A stretch of DNA of 39,107 nucleotides from Actinobacteria bacterium OK074 (GTDB lineage: Bacteria > Actinomycetota > Actinomycetes > Streptomycetales > Streptomycetaceae), in assembly GCA_001298575.1 (NCBI GenBank), contig LJCV01000300.1:1-39107 (forward strand), given 5' to 3'. Numbering within the stretch: position 1 is the first letter of the stretch; each line of letters starts with the position of its first letter. The position numbers and the translations under genes were made by a program. Of the stretch, positions 1 to 8,216 are shown piece by piece. The notes under the pieces are model-generated. The model had not been told where the DNA came from. It was given only the letters and a program-made list of their open reading frames with translations, and searched no databases.

Positions 1-2464
1 CCACCCCCGGCCAAGACACCCCCACCCCCCGACGCAACACCGCCGTCTCCCGAGCCACCATGGACTGGGCGTAGCGCCGGGTCGTCGGGGTGCGGCCCAG
101 GCGGCGCAGGGCGCGGTCCGTCAGGCGGGCCGCCTGGGGGGACGGGGAGCCGAAGCCGCGGCGGAGTTCGGTCCAGCCGAGTGCGGAGTCGGTGCCCCAG
201 CGTTCGGCCAGGCGGAGCTCCTCCGTGAAGAGGGCTTCCGCCCGGGCCCCGTCGCCGCAGCCCAGCAGGGCCAGCGCGGCCAGTGAACGCCAGGGCACCA
301 GCGCCGGGTTGGCGCAGCCGCGGGCCGCCAGCCGCCGTCCGCACTCCTCCGCCTCGGCGAGCGCCTGCTGGGGGCGGCCCTGGCACAGCAGCAACTGGGC
401 GCGCGCATACACCAGATGGATCCACGAGTCCGCCTGCTCGGCCCCGGGCGGCAGCTCCGCGGCGGCCAGCCGGGCGGCCTCGTCGTAACGTTCCTGCACA
501 ACCAGCAGTTGGACTTGCACGGCCCGCAGGCTGATGAGCCGGCTGGGATGCCAGACCTCGACCGGCACCAGGGCCCGGCAGGCGGCGAGGTCGTGGGCCG
601 CGGTCCCGGGATCCCCCGCGCGCAGGCTGAGTTGGGCCCGCAGCAGCAGCCCCGGCGCCACCAGGGCCGGACTGTGCCGCCGTCCGGCCTCGGCGAGCGC
701 GGCGTCCAGGGCGTCCCGCGCCTCCTCCTCCCGGTCCGTGAACGACAGCGTCCAGCACGCGATCAGCCGGGGGAACAGCGCCCCGTCGAGCGGCGCCCGC
801 AGCACCTGCCGGCACATGTCCCGTACGGCGGCGGCGTCTTCGCCCCGTTCGGTCTGCCGCCATGCCGCCCGGGCGAGCGCGGCCATCGGCACCTCCGGGC
901 CGACGAGAATGGGGGGCGCCTGCGCGACCGTACGGCCCGTGGCACGCGCGCCCTCGGGAACGTCCGGGCCGCGCTCCCCGCACAGGGCCGCCACCACGCC
1001 CGGCGCGACGCGCGACGTGCCGTGCGCGAGCAGCAGGTCCGCGGCGGCGGTGCGCAGCCGCGGTCCGGCCTGCGGACCGGCCGGCAGGGCGGCGATCCGG
1101 CGGGCCGCGGCCTCCGGCGCGATGATCGTGTACGCCTCGGCCGCCTCCAGGAGCACCTCGGCGCGCGCCTGGGCGTCGAGGGGTTCGCGCAGCGCCCGGT
1201 CGAGGAGTTCGGCCGCCGCCGCGTGCCGTCCGCGCGCCTGGAGGTGGCGGGCGGTGCGGCGCAGCACCCACGGCACCCAGGGCTCGCCCAGCGGCACCGT
1301 GCTCAGCAGCAGGGCCGCCAGCTCCGCCTCGTCGGCGTCGCAGCGGTGCGCCCAGCGGGCGGCCTCCGCGTGCAGCCGCTTGCGCTCGTCGCCGTCCAGA
1401 CCGCCCAGCAGCCAGGCCGTGCAGCCGCCCAGCCGCAGCCGCGGCGGCGCACCGAAGTCGACCAGGCCCTGCACCCGCAACGTCCGCAGGGCGACCGGGA
1501 GTTCACCGCCGTCGACGCCCACCAGCTCGGCCACCCGGTCCACCGCCACCAGACCCCGGCACACCGCGATGCCCCGCAACAGCGCGAGCGGCCCCGGTGC
1601 CAGCCGCGCCGCAGACTCCGCCGCCAGCTCCGCACCGGCGGTGCCGACCCCCTGCGCGAACGCCGCCCGCAGGTCCGCCGCCGACCCCTCGCCCGGCGTC
1701 CGGCGCAGTTCGTCCAGGGTCCGCCGCAACAGCCCCGGGTTGCCCCGGCTGAGCCGGGCGGCCCGCTCCCACCACACGTCGTCCACGGGCGCCGGAGCGG
1801 GCAGCTCCGCCGCCGCGCACACGGCCCGGACCTCCGGTCCGCTCAGCGGACCGAGCTCCAGCAGCAGACCCTGGCCGTCCTGGAACATGGCCGCCTGGTC
1901 GAGCAGCGCCGCACACGCGTCGGGGAACTCGCCGCGGGCACTGGTCACCGTCAGCAGCAGCGCCAGCGGCGCCGGGGCGAGCCGGCGCAGCAGCGCCCGG
2001 ACCACCTGGACCGATTCCGGGTCCGCCCACTGGACGTCGTCCAGCGCGAGCAGCGTCGGCCGGTGGGCGGCGGCCAGCAGCGCCCGGCACCACCCCTGGA
2101 CGCTGCCCGCCCCACTCTCCGCGGGCAGGGCCGGCCCGCCTCCGCCGGACCGGGACGGCCGCAACTGCCGTACGAACGCGTAGGGGGTGCGGGCGGAGCG
2201 GGCCGCGCCCAGGGCGGTGAGGACCTGGACGTCGACCGCGCGGGCGAAGGCGGTGCCGCGGCGCAGCAGACGGCTGCGGCCGCTGCCCGGGGCGCCGTGG
2301 ATCACCGTCACCGCCGAGACGCCGTCGGCGAGCCGGGTCACCATGTGCAGCAGGGCCGCCTGTTCGGCGTCCCGCCCGTACAGCGGGGCGAGCCCGTCCT
2401 GGGCGGCCCGTTCGCGCAGCAGTCCGCCGCGGGGGCCCGGCCGGTGGTCCGGTGCGGTGCTCAG
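1..2464 (-). CDS. LuxR/LAL-type ATPase regulator, 3' end outside window
   Basis: Large ATP-binding transcriptional regulator of the LAL type, reading off the left window edge, so the expected C-terminal LuxR helix-turn-helix is not visible. The N-terminus has the GRDAEQAAL motif typical just before the NTPase domain, then Walker A GAPGSGRSRLL and Walker B LLALDDVQWADP (coding around 2060). A long alpha-helical TPR-like region follows, with repeated A/L-rich helices. The start is unusual. The GRDAE-containing frame has no ATG, GTG or TTG between its upstream stop and an ATG at 2344. The best candidate is CTG at 2464, which overlaps the TGA of the preceding gene as CTGA and has GGTGAGGGG just upstream. 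A start at 2344 would keep Walker A but lose the GRDAE motif. It is probably co-transcribed with, and translationally coupled to, the paralogous regulator upstream. Family assignment is secure; the start is inferred. Confidence 0.85.
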   Translation of the reverse strand, partial: MSTAPDHRPGPRGGLLRERAAQDGLAPLYGRDAEQAALLHMVTRLADGVSAVTVIHGAPGSGRSRLLRRGTAFARAVDVQVLTALGAARSARTPYAFVRQLRPSRSGGGGPALPAESGAGSVQGWCRALLAAAHRPTLLALDDVQWADPESVQVVRALLRRLAPAPLALLLTVTSARGEFPDACAALLDQAAMFQDGQGLLLELGPLSGPEVRAVCAAAELPAPAPVDDVWWERAARLSRGNPGLLRRTLDELRRTPGEGSAADLRAAFAQGVGTAGAELAAESAARLAPGPLALLRGIAVCRGLVAVDRVAELVGVDGGELPVALRTLRVQGLVDFGAPPRLRLGGCTAWLLGGLDGDERKRLHAEAARWAHRCDADEAELAALLLSTVPLGEPWVPWVLRRTARHLQARGRHAAAAELLDRALREPLDAQARAEVLLEAAEAYTIIAPEAAARRIAALPAGPQAGPRLRTAAADLLLAHGTSRVAPGVVAALCGERGPDVPEGARATGRTVAQAPPILVGPEVPMAALARAAWRQTERGEDAAAVRDMCRQVLRAPLDGALFPRLIACWTLSFTDREEEARDALDAALAEAGRRHSPALVAPGLLLRAQLSLRAGDPGTAAHDLAACRALVPVEVWHPSRLISLRAVQVQLLVVQERYDEAARLAAAELPPGAEQADSWIHLVYARAQLLLCQGRPQQALAEAEECGRRLAARGCANPALVPWRSLAALALLGCGDGARAEALFTEELRLAERWGTDSALGWTELRRGFGSPSPQAARLTDRALRRLGRTPTTRRYAQSMVARETAVLRRGVGVSWPGV

Positions 2465-5337
2465 CGCCCCTCACCGCCCCGGTCGGACGAACCGGCCGCG
2501 AGGGAACCGCCGGCCGCGGGGAAACCGCCGGCTGCCAGGGACCCGCCGGCCGAGGGGAATCCGCCGGCTGCCAGGGAGCCGCCGGCCGCGGGGGAGCCGC
2601 CGAGGACGGCCGTCAGGTCCTCGCGGCCATTCACGCCGAGCTTCTGGTAGGCGTGCGTCAGATGCAGTTCGACGGTGCGCCGGGTGATGTAGAGGGCCTC
2701 GGCTATCTCCCGGTTGGAGCGGCCCTCCATCGCCAGCGCGGCGACCCGGCGTTCACTGTGCGTCAGGGCGTCGCCGGGACGGCCGGTGATCGGACGGGGC
2801 CGCCCGCCGGCCTCGGCCAGCCGGGTCCGTACCCCCTCCGCGGCGCACCCGGCGCCACAGCCGATCATCAGATCCAGCGCGGTGCGCAGCCGGGGCCGGG
2901 CCGCCCGCGGGTCGCCCGCGTCGAGCAGGGCGGCGCCGAGCGCGTGTTCGGCGCGGGCCCACAGCAGCCGCGCCGGGGACTCGGCGAGCTTGCCGCACGC
3001 CTCGTCCAGGAGCAGCCGTCCGGACCGGCCGGGAGTGGCCAACCCCCGTGCCAGCAGGGCGAGTCCGGCGCCGCGCGCGGTGGACCGGCCGGGGTCGGGC
3101 GCGCAGCCGCGGGCGGCGACCCGGCGGGCCTCGGCCGGGCGGCCCAGCTCGGTCAGCACCTCGGCCGCCTCCAGCCACCAGGGCAGCACCGCCGCGGACT
3201 CCGCACCCGCCGGGGACAGCGTCCGCCCGGCGGCCCGCAGCGCGACCAGCGCGCCGCTCAGGTCGCCGCGCGAACGCCGGACGGCCGCGCGGGTCCACCA
3301 GTACAGCGGGTGGACGTAGAACAGCGGCCGGAGGTCGGCGGGGTCGAGCCCCGCGAGTACGGCGTCGGCGGCAGCCGTCCGGCCGCGCTGGGCGAGCACG
3401 TGGGCGAGGACCACCGCGGGGGCGGCGTCGGCGTCGTCGGCGGCGCCGAGACGGCCGGGCAGCGCCACGGCCTGGCGGCAGTCGCGTTCGGCGGCGGGCA
3501 GGTCCCCGGTGCCGCTGAGCACCAGGGCGCGGACCATGAGGGCCTTGGCGCGGCTCGGGTCGAGTCCCTCGCGGGCCGGACGACGCAGGATCCGGTCGAG
3601 GGTGTCGAGGGCCGCGGCGTGGTCGTCGCCGAGGTGGGCGATGACGGCGGCGGCGATCCGGGAGAGGTCCTCCAGCGGGGTGTCCGGGGTGGCGACCGCC
3701 CGCAGCAGCGGGGCGCCCGGCAGCGGTGCGGACCGGCCGCCGAGGACGGACAGCGCGGTGCGGGCCAGCCGCAGCCGCCGGGTGCCGGGGCTGTTGCCGA
3801 CCGGCTCGACGGCCTCCTGAGAGCGCTCTCTGACCCAGCCCAGGGTGCCCGGCCGCAGGCTCCCGCTGAGCAGCAGGGCCTCCTCCAGGCCGGGCCGGCA
3901 CTCGTCCGGGACGGTGACGGTCCTGGCGCCGGACGCGGCCGGGGGGTCCAGGACCCGGGCCAGCAGCCGGGCCGCCTCGTCGCCGCGGCCGAGCGCGACG
4001 AGGGTGTCGGCGTACCGCAGCGCGACGTCGGCGAGTTCCCGGCCGTCGGTGCTGGTCGCCAGCAGCACGCTGAGGTGGGGGAGGGCGGCGGCGGGCGCGG
4101 AGGTGGCGAGGATCCGGGCGAGCCGGGCGCGGATCCGGCGCAGCGCGAGGGCGTCCAGGTCGGCGCCGATGTCCAGCGCGTGCGCGAGGTAGACGACGGC
4201 GGAACCGGGGGTGTCGGCGGCCAGGGCGGCGCTGTGCAGCGCCTCCAGCATCCAGGGGGCCGCACCCGAGCGGACCCGCAGCAGCACGTCGGCCACCTGG
4301 GTCGGCGGGCGCCCCGCGTCCTCCAGCAGCCGGGCGGCGCGCGGGTACATCGGGGCGAGTTCGTCGCCCGGTATGCCGTGCGGCACGTGGCGCACGGGGG
4401 CGCCGGGGCCGTCGTCGGACCCGTCGGGCAGAGCCCGGTGCGCGGCGAGCCGTTCCATGGCCCGGTGCACGGTCGGCAGCGGCATCCGAAGCAGTTCGCT
4501 GACCAACTCCGGGTCCGCGCAGCCCAGTACGGCCACGGCGGAGAGCACCACCGACGCGGAGCGGGGCAGCGGCCCGGAGGCCGGCGGCGCGCTCTGCGCG
4601 TCGCCCGGTCCGGCGGTGACGGTGTCCGGGGCGGTGAACCGGTCGGCGAAGCCGTGCACGGCGGCGGGCACGCCCCCGGTCTGCTCCAGGCAGCGCCGCA
4701 ACAGGGCCGCGCCGGGGCGGCGGTTGAGCCGCCGGGTGAGGACCTCGGCGACGTCGTCGGCGGCCAGCGGGGCCAGCTTCAGGGTGGTCCAGGTGTGGTG
4801 GGCGAGCAGCGACGTCAGGGCGTACGGCTCGGCGGTGCCCGGGAGGTCGGGCACGGTGACCACGAGGAGCAGGGGCAGCGTGCCGCAGCGGCGCAGCACG
4901 TAGTCCAGCGCGTGCAGTGAGCGCGGCCGGGGGCGGTGCGCGTCGTCCATGACGAGGACCACGGGCCCGCGCCGGGCGCGCTCGGCCACCGCCTTGTGGA
5001 GCTGGGAGGACGACAACACGCCCGCGCCCAGCGGTGTTTGGACGGGGGCGGCGTCGGAGCGGGCGGCGTCGGCGGCGTCGTACCACGTGCCGTCGAGCGG
5101 GCCGGCGCGCAGCACCGAGGCGCGGGTTGACTGGGCCTCGCAGAAGGCCCGCAGCAGGGTGCTGCGGCCGATGCCGACCGCTCCCGTCAGCAGGACGGCG
5201 CAGGCGGGTCCGGAGGCGCCCCGGGGGACGCGGTCGACGAGTGCGGAGAGCGGAGCGGCCCTGCCCGCCGGCGACCGTGCCGGGGCCGGAACCGAGGGGG
5301 GCGAGCTGGGGTCGGGCAGAGCGAGGGCAAGATTCAC
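2461..5337 (-). CDS. LuxR/LAL-type ATPase transcriptional regulator
   Basis: About 958 residues from the GTG chosen here. An AAA/STAND ATPase domain carries Walker A GAVGIGRST (about residues 52-60) and Walker B VVLVMDD (about 126-132). A long helical TPR-like middle follows, then a LuxR/NarL helix-turn-helix (about 858-912) with the hallmark SNREIAEALYITRRTVELHL. Such proteins usually act as ATP-dependent activators of pathway genes; the target here is unknown. The frame is open up to a GTG at 5589, but the extra 84 residues are Pro/Arg-rich and unlike the family. I therefore prefer GTG at 5337, with GTG at 5370 as an alternative. Oddly, about 46 residues follow the HTH and consist of xAAGGS/F repeats encoded by an 18-bp minisatellite; LAL proteins normally end soon after the HTH. 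The stop overlaps the putative CTG start of the next regulator, suggesting coupling. Confidence 0.88.
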   Translation of the reverse strand: MNLALALPDPSSPPSVPAPARSPAGRAAPLSALVDRVPRGASGPACAVLLTGAVGIGRSTLLRAFCEAQSTRASVLRAGPLDGTWYDAADAARSDAAPVQTPLGAGVLSSSQLHKAVAERARRGPVVLVMDDAHRPRPRSLHALDYVLRRCGTLPLLLVVTVPDLPGTAEPYALTSLLAHHTWTTLKLAPLAADDVAEVLTRRLNRRPGAALLRRCLEQTGGVPAAVHGFADRFTAPDTVTAGPGDAQSAPPASGPLPRSASVVLSAVAVLGCADPELVSELLRMPLPTVHRAMERLAAHRALPDGSDDGPGAPVRHVPHGIPGDELAPMYPRAARLLEDAGRPPTQVADVLLRVRSGAAPWMLEALHSAALAADTPGSAVVYLAHALDIGADLDALALRRIRARLARILATSAPAAALPHLSVLLATSTDGRELADVALRYADTLVALGRGDEAARLLARVLDPPAASGARTVTVPDECRPGLEEALLLSGSLRPGTLGWVRERSQEAVEPVGNSPGTRRLRLARTALSVLGGRSAPLPGAPLLRAVATPDTPLEDLSRIAAAVIAHLGDDHAAALDTLDRILRRPAREGLDPSRAKALMVRALVLSGTGDLPAAERDCRQAVALPGRLGAADDADAAPAVVLAHVLAQRGRTAAADAVLAGLDPADLRPLFYVHPLYWWTRAAVRRSRGDLSGALVALRAAGRTLSPAGAESAAVLPWWLEAAEVLTELGRPAEARRVAARGCAPDPGRSTARGAGLALLARGLATPGRSGRLLLDEACGKLAESPARLLWARAEHALGAALLDAGDPRAARPRLRTALDLMIGCGAGCAAEGVRTRLAEAGGRPRPITGRPGDALTHSERRVAALAMEGRSNREIAEALYITRRTVELHLTHAYQKLGVNGREDLTAVLGGSPAAGGSLAAGGFPSAGGSLAAGGFPAAGGSLAAGSSDRGGEGR
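2507..2596 (-). repeat. 18-bp minisatellite in LuxR 3' end
   Basis: Five tandem 18-bp units, each beginning CCGCCGGC on the plus strand, with two alternating subtypes (GGCCGCGGGGAA-like and GGCTGCCAGGGA-like). They form a 36-bp higher-order repeat flanked by degenerate half units. The array keeps the reading frame and encodes the Ala/Gly/Ser tail after the LuxR HTH. Confidence 0.9.
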
Positions 5338-5454
5338 GGAGCCACCGAATGTTCTGTGGGGAACTGACACTTGATGGGCGTTGGCGCGAGGAGCGGGTCG
5401 CGGAAAAGGAGTGGCCGCCCGTTCTGTGCGGTGGAACGTCCGGAGCGGTGGCGA

Positions 5455-5475
5455 CGGTATGTCTGGCGGTATGTC
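5455..5475. promoter_or_regulatory. Tandem 9-bp direct repeat, possible regulator site
   Basis: Two exact copies of CGGTATGTC start 12 bp apart, about one helical turn. They lie 118-138 bp upstream of the chosen start of the LuxR regulator. Such spacing fits cooperative binding by a dimeric regulator. No factor can be named. Confidence 0.35.
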
Positions 5476-5595
5476 GGGAAGAAGGCCGTCGGCCCCTGGG
5501 GAAGGGCGTGACGATCTGCGTGTGTGCCCTCCGCTTTGTGGGCGGTTGCCGGGGCCTTGTTCTTGACTCGGTACCGGTACACACAACACTCCGGG

Positions 5596-5601
5596 ATTCT
5601 A
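5596..5601 (-). promoter_or_regulatory. Possible -10 element for LuxR operon
   Basis: On the minus strand the hexamer is TAGAAT, a good match to the TANNNT of primary-sigma promoters in Streptomyces. No clear -35 lies 17-18 bp upstream. A start site from it would fall close to the GTG at 5589, giving either a 250-nt leader to the preferred start or a leaderless longer protein. Confidence 0.25.
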
Positions 5602-5828
5602 GCCGGTCCATGTCCTGGCATGCGTCTTGTACGTGAAAAAGAATTCTTTCCACTGAATGGAAAAGGTGACGGCTTTTCGGGTGCCGGAGTGGCGACGGCC
5701 TCTTCGGGTGCGATGCGAATTAAACCCTGTTCATGTGCTTTGTACCCTTGTTGGGGGTGGCGGAGCTGGCGGCTCTGCTTGCAGGGTGCCCGCCACAGTC
5801 GTGAACCATCGGTGAAGGAAACGTAAAC

Positions 5829-6017
5829 GTGGCTATGACTAGTAAATCCCCTAGATTTTTTGGACCGTTTTGCCGGGGAGGGGTGAAGTGGTCGTCGCCG
5901 GGGCCGGAAAGGCGCCGGAGGATCCGGGTAACTTCCGTTGCCATGTACCTGGGTGGCGGGATTTTCGGCGGTCCGCCGTTATCGTCTCGCACGCGCGGCC
6001 GGAATTCCGCGGGTTGA
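5829..6017 (+). CDS. Possible small protein, unrecognised
   Basis: A 62-residue frame beginning GTGGCTATGACTAG with a fair ribosome-binding site (GAAGGAA, about 8 nt upstream). The predicted peptide starts MAMTSKSPRFFGPF and is basic (runs of Arg around residues 29-33), with no signal peptide or known domain. It lies in the less GC-rich intergenic stretch, and its codon use lacks strong third-position GC bias in the first 15 codons. It may be a chance frame or the relic of a longer gene. Only the ribosome-binding site supports it. Confidence 0.2.
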   Translation: MAMTSKSPRFFGPFCRGGVKWSSPGPERRRRIRVTSVAMYLGGGIFGGPPLSSRTRGRNSAG

Positions 6018-6444
6018 TGGACGGTCCGTACGGTGGTGCGGCGGATCCGGTGCGGATCTTACCGTCGGCGGGAATGGTGAAGCGGAATTCTCCGGTCGGG
6101 AAGGCGGACCCGCCTCGGCGGCGGGGGTGGCCGGAGTCGCGGTGGTGATCACGCGACGCACGGCTTCGTGCGCGAAGCGGGTGGTCCTGCGGTGCGCCCA
6201 TTTCACGTGGGGGAGAATTGTGCGGGGCGTTCGGTGTGCTTTCCCCGGGCGCTCCGCCGGGCGGCGCGGAAAGGAATCGGAGTTCAGGACCGGATACGCG
6301 CGGAAAGCTACGGAGGAGCGCCCGTGACGCCGTATCGGGGTATCGAGGTATCGGACGGGATGCCGGACGCGCCGCACGGAATTCCGGATTCCACCGGCAG
6401 GCGGCCGGACGCCCCGGCTCAGGCAGGCAACCGAACGTCCCGGC

Positions 6445-7881
6445 TCAGGCGGGCAGCCGGATGCGGAACCACGCCCCCCGGCCCCCGGGCGCGAGGGTCA
6501 CCGTGCCGCCGTGTGCGGCGACGATGGCCGAGACGACGCTCAGGCCCAGACCGTTGCCGCCGCCCGGCTCCTTGGCCGGGACCGGCGTCGCCCGCTGGTC
6601 GCCGTGGACGAACCGCTGGAAGACCGTCTCGCGCAACTCGGCCGGAATGCCCGGCCCGTCGTCCATCACCTCTATCACCCGGTGGCCGTCCTCGGTGCCC
6701 AGGCCCAGCCGGGTGCGGGTGCCCTCGGGGGTGTGGTGGCGGACGTTGGCCAGCAGGTTGGCGACGGCCTGGTAGAGGCGGTCCGCGTCGCCGGTCACCA
6801 TGTGGTTGCCCGGCAGGATCGTGAGCCGGATCGGATGCCGGGGGGAGCACGCCTGGGCGTCGGCCACCGCGTCCCGGCACAGCCGGGCCAGGTTGACCGG
6901 CTCGCGGCGCAGCGGCTGGCCGAGGTCGAGCCGGGCGAGCAGCACCAACTCGTCGATGAGCGCCGACATGCGGCGGGTCTCGTCCGTCATCCGGTCCATG
7001 GCCAGGTCGAACTTCTCCGGGTCGGCGAGCCCGCCCAGCCGGGCCAGCTGCACATAGCCGGAGATCGCGGTGAGCGGCGTGCGCAGTTCGTGCCCCGCCG
7101 TGGCGAGGAACTCCAGCAACCGCCGCTCGTTCTGGCGCCGGTGGTCACGGTCGCGCCACAACTGCACCACCAGCCCCAGGATTCCCAGCAGGGGCACGAG
7201 AAGCAGCGCCAGTTGGAGGAGCGACTGGGGACAGCGGTCGCGCAGCGCGGACAGCGAGTTGAGCCCCGCGGCCCGCCGACCGCCGTCGACTGCGAGCAGC
7301 CGACGGGCGGCGCGTCCCTCGACGACGCCGGTGTGGAAGGCGGCGGTCGTACGGGTACGGAAGGCGGCGGTCGTACGGAAGACGGGGGCGGTGCGGGAGA
7401 GACTGGCCGGGCGGAAGACGCTGGCGGTACGGAAGACGCCTGCCGCGCGGACGGCAGCCGCACGCACGGCAGGCGTGCCCACCGCGGCCGGGCCGCGGAC
7501 CGGAACCGGAACCGGAACCGGAACCGGGGCCGCGACCGGAACCGCGACCGCCACCCTCACCGCGGCCGCGACCGGCGGCGCCGCCAGCGGAGCGGGCCCC
7601 GCCGGACGCGGAGTGCCCCGCCGCAGGGTCGCCACGGTGAGGGCCGCCGGGCGCGGCAGCGTCCCCGGGGTGCGGTCCGGCCGCGCGTACCCGCAGGTGC
7701 GCGGTGCCGCGCAGTCCTCCTGGTGCGACAGGACCCGGCTCAGCGCGATGTCCAGGGCCGGTCCGGCGGGCAGCAGGAGCGCGGCCGTCAGGGACAGCGC
7801 CCCGACCGCCGCGCGCCGGTGCCGCGCCCCTACCGCCGTACGGCGGTGCCGCACTGTGCACCAGGAACGGGGCGCCGACAT
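6445..7881 (-). CDS. Sensor histidine kinase with repetitive sensor region
   Basis: Membrane histidine kinase of about 478 residues. TM1 is near residues 25-46 and TM2 near 220-242. The dimerisation box ATAGHELRTPLTAISG places the phospho-accepting His near 264. The ATPase motifs follow: N-box ANLLANVRHHTP, G1 DDGPGIP and G2 GLGLSVVSAIVAAHGG. The region between the membrane segments is not a recognised sensor fold. It is Ala/Val/Pro-rich with VPVPVPVPV and serial FRTA-type repeats (about 105-185). A longer start at 7965 is possible; ATG at 7881 is preferred because it gives the usual short basic N-terminus. No response regulator is adjacent. The kinase core closely resembles the next kinase (HELRTPLT, GYxQLARLG, LLLARL), so it may share the regulator encoded at 9699-10424. 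Confidence 0.88.
   Translation of the reverse strand: MSAPRSWCTVRHRRTAVGARHRRAAVGALSLTAALLLPAGPALDIALSRVLSHQEDCAAPRTCGYARPDRTPGTLPRPAALTVATLRRGTPRPAGPAPLAAPPVAAAVRVAVAVPVAAPVPVPVPVPVRGPAAVGTPAVRAAAVRAAGVFRTASVFRPASLSRTAPVFRTTAAFRTRTTAAFHTGVVEGRAARRLLAVDGGRRAAGLNSLSALRDRCPQSLLQLALLLVPLLGILGLVVQLWRDRDHRRQNERRLLEFLATAGHELRTPLTAISGYVQLARLGGLADPEKFDLAMDRMTDETRRMSALIDELVLLARLDLGQPLRREPVNLARLCRDAVADAQACSPRHPIRLTILPGNHMVTGDADRLYQAVANLLANVRHHTPEGTRTRLGLGTEDGHRVIEVMDDGPGIPAELRETVFQRFVHGDQRATPVPAKEPGGGNGLGLSVVSAIVAAHGGTVTLAPGGRGAWFRIRLPA
7335..7378 (-). repeat. 20-bp direct repeat inside kinase gene
   Basis: An exact 20-nt sequence, GGAAGGCGGCGGTCGTACGG on the plus strand, occurs at 7335-7354 and again at 7359-7378. 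More diverged copies run on to about 7440. They encode the FRTA/AAF-type repeats of the sensor region. Confidence 0.85.
7502..7525 (-). repeat. GGAACC hexamer microsatellite in kinase gene
   Basis: Four perfect GGAACC units encode the VPVPVPVP stretch of the kinase's extracytoplasmic region. Degenerate GGxGCC/GACC units extend it to about 7560. Confidence 0.85.
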
Positions 7882-8216
7882 GGCGGTCTGCCCACGAGTC
7901 CGTCGATGGTCCACCTCACCGTCCGATCGGAATCGCGGCGTGCAAGCCCGAAATCGCGCATGCAAGCGACGAGGAGAATGCCTTTACAGGCGGCACCATA
8001 CCCAAGCTGTGTCCCTGTCATCAGGGGTTCAGGTGACCGGTTTGTTTCGGTGCGGGCACCGTTCGTGACGGCCGGGTAAGACGGGCCGTCACCCGCCGTC
8101 CGCGCCGTCCGCGCAGCCGAGATGCGTGCCCCTACCAGGCATGTCGTCCGGGGAGGCGGTACGGCCGGACCGGACCGGCGCTCCCGGCGGGCACCCCCGG
8201 GGCGGGTCCGGCGTGT
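7882..8216. other. Gap between two kinase genes
   Basis: No gene is seen. The region presumably carries the promoter of the kinase at 6445-7881, since a strong hairpin (8065-8092) separates it from the upstream kinase operon. Near-repeats GCTTGCATGC and GCTTGCACGC (minus strand, about 7940-7975) could be part of its control region. Confidence 0.5.
8065..8092 (-). terminator. Hairpin terminator after kinase/regulator operon
   Basis: Perfect 9-bp stem GTGACGGCC / GGCCGTCAC with a 10-nt loop, about 125 bp beyond the stop of the kinase at 8217-9695. It lacks a U-tract, as is common for Streptomyces terminators. Confidence 0.55.

Larger units (their letters stand above)
5338..6444. other. 1.1-kb gene-poor region between LuxR and kinase genes
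   Basis: I find no convincing conserved gene here. Part of it (about 5620-5960) is clearly less GC-rich than the rest, as expected for control DNA. It holds a direct repeat CGGTATGTC at 5455-5463 and 5467-5475, a possible minus-strand -10 element TAGAAT at 5596-5601, and an inverted repeat TTTCCA-N5-TGGAAA at 5647-5663. It also holds one small plus-strand reading frame with a ribosome-binding site (5829-6017). The right part (6020-6444) is GC-rich without recognisable coding content. Confidence 0.6.

Noticed and set aside
1062..1078. GGTCCG-GCCTG-CGGACC inside the left LuxR gene
   Set aside because: A perfect match to the palindrome but within coding sequence and far from the MFS/IclR block; treated as chance, though it shows that single copies can occur at random.
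416..4920. Long plus-strand open frames across the LuxR genes
   Set aside because: They are rich in Arg, Gly, Pro and Gln without motifs, and lie opposite genes with clear Walker and HTH motifs; high GC keeps antisense frames open.
6511..8079. Plus-strand frame of 522 codons over the lone kinase gene
   Set aside because: Antisense to a kinase with complete H, N and G boxes; the encoded peptide has no recognisable fold.
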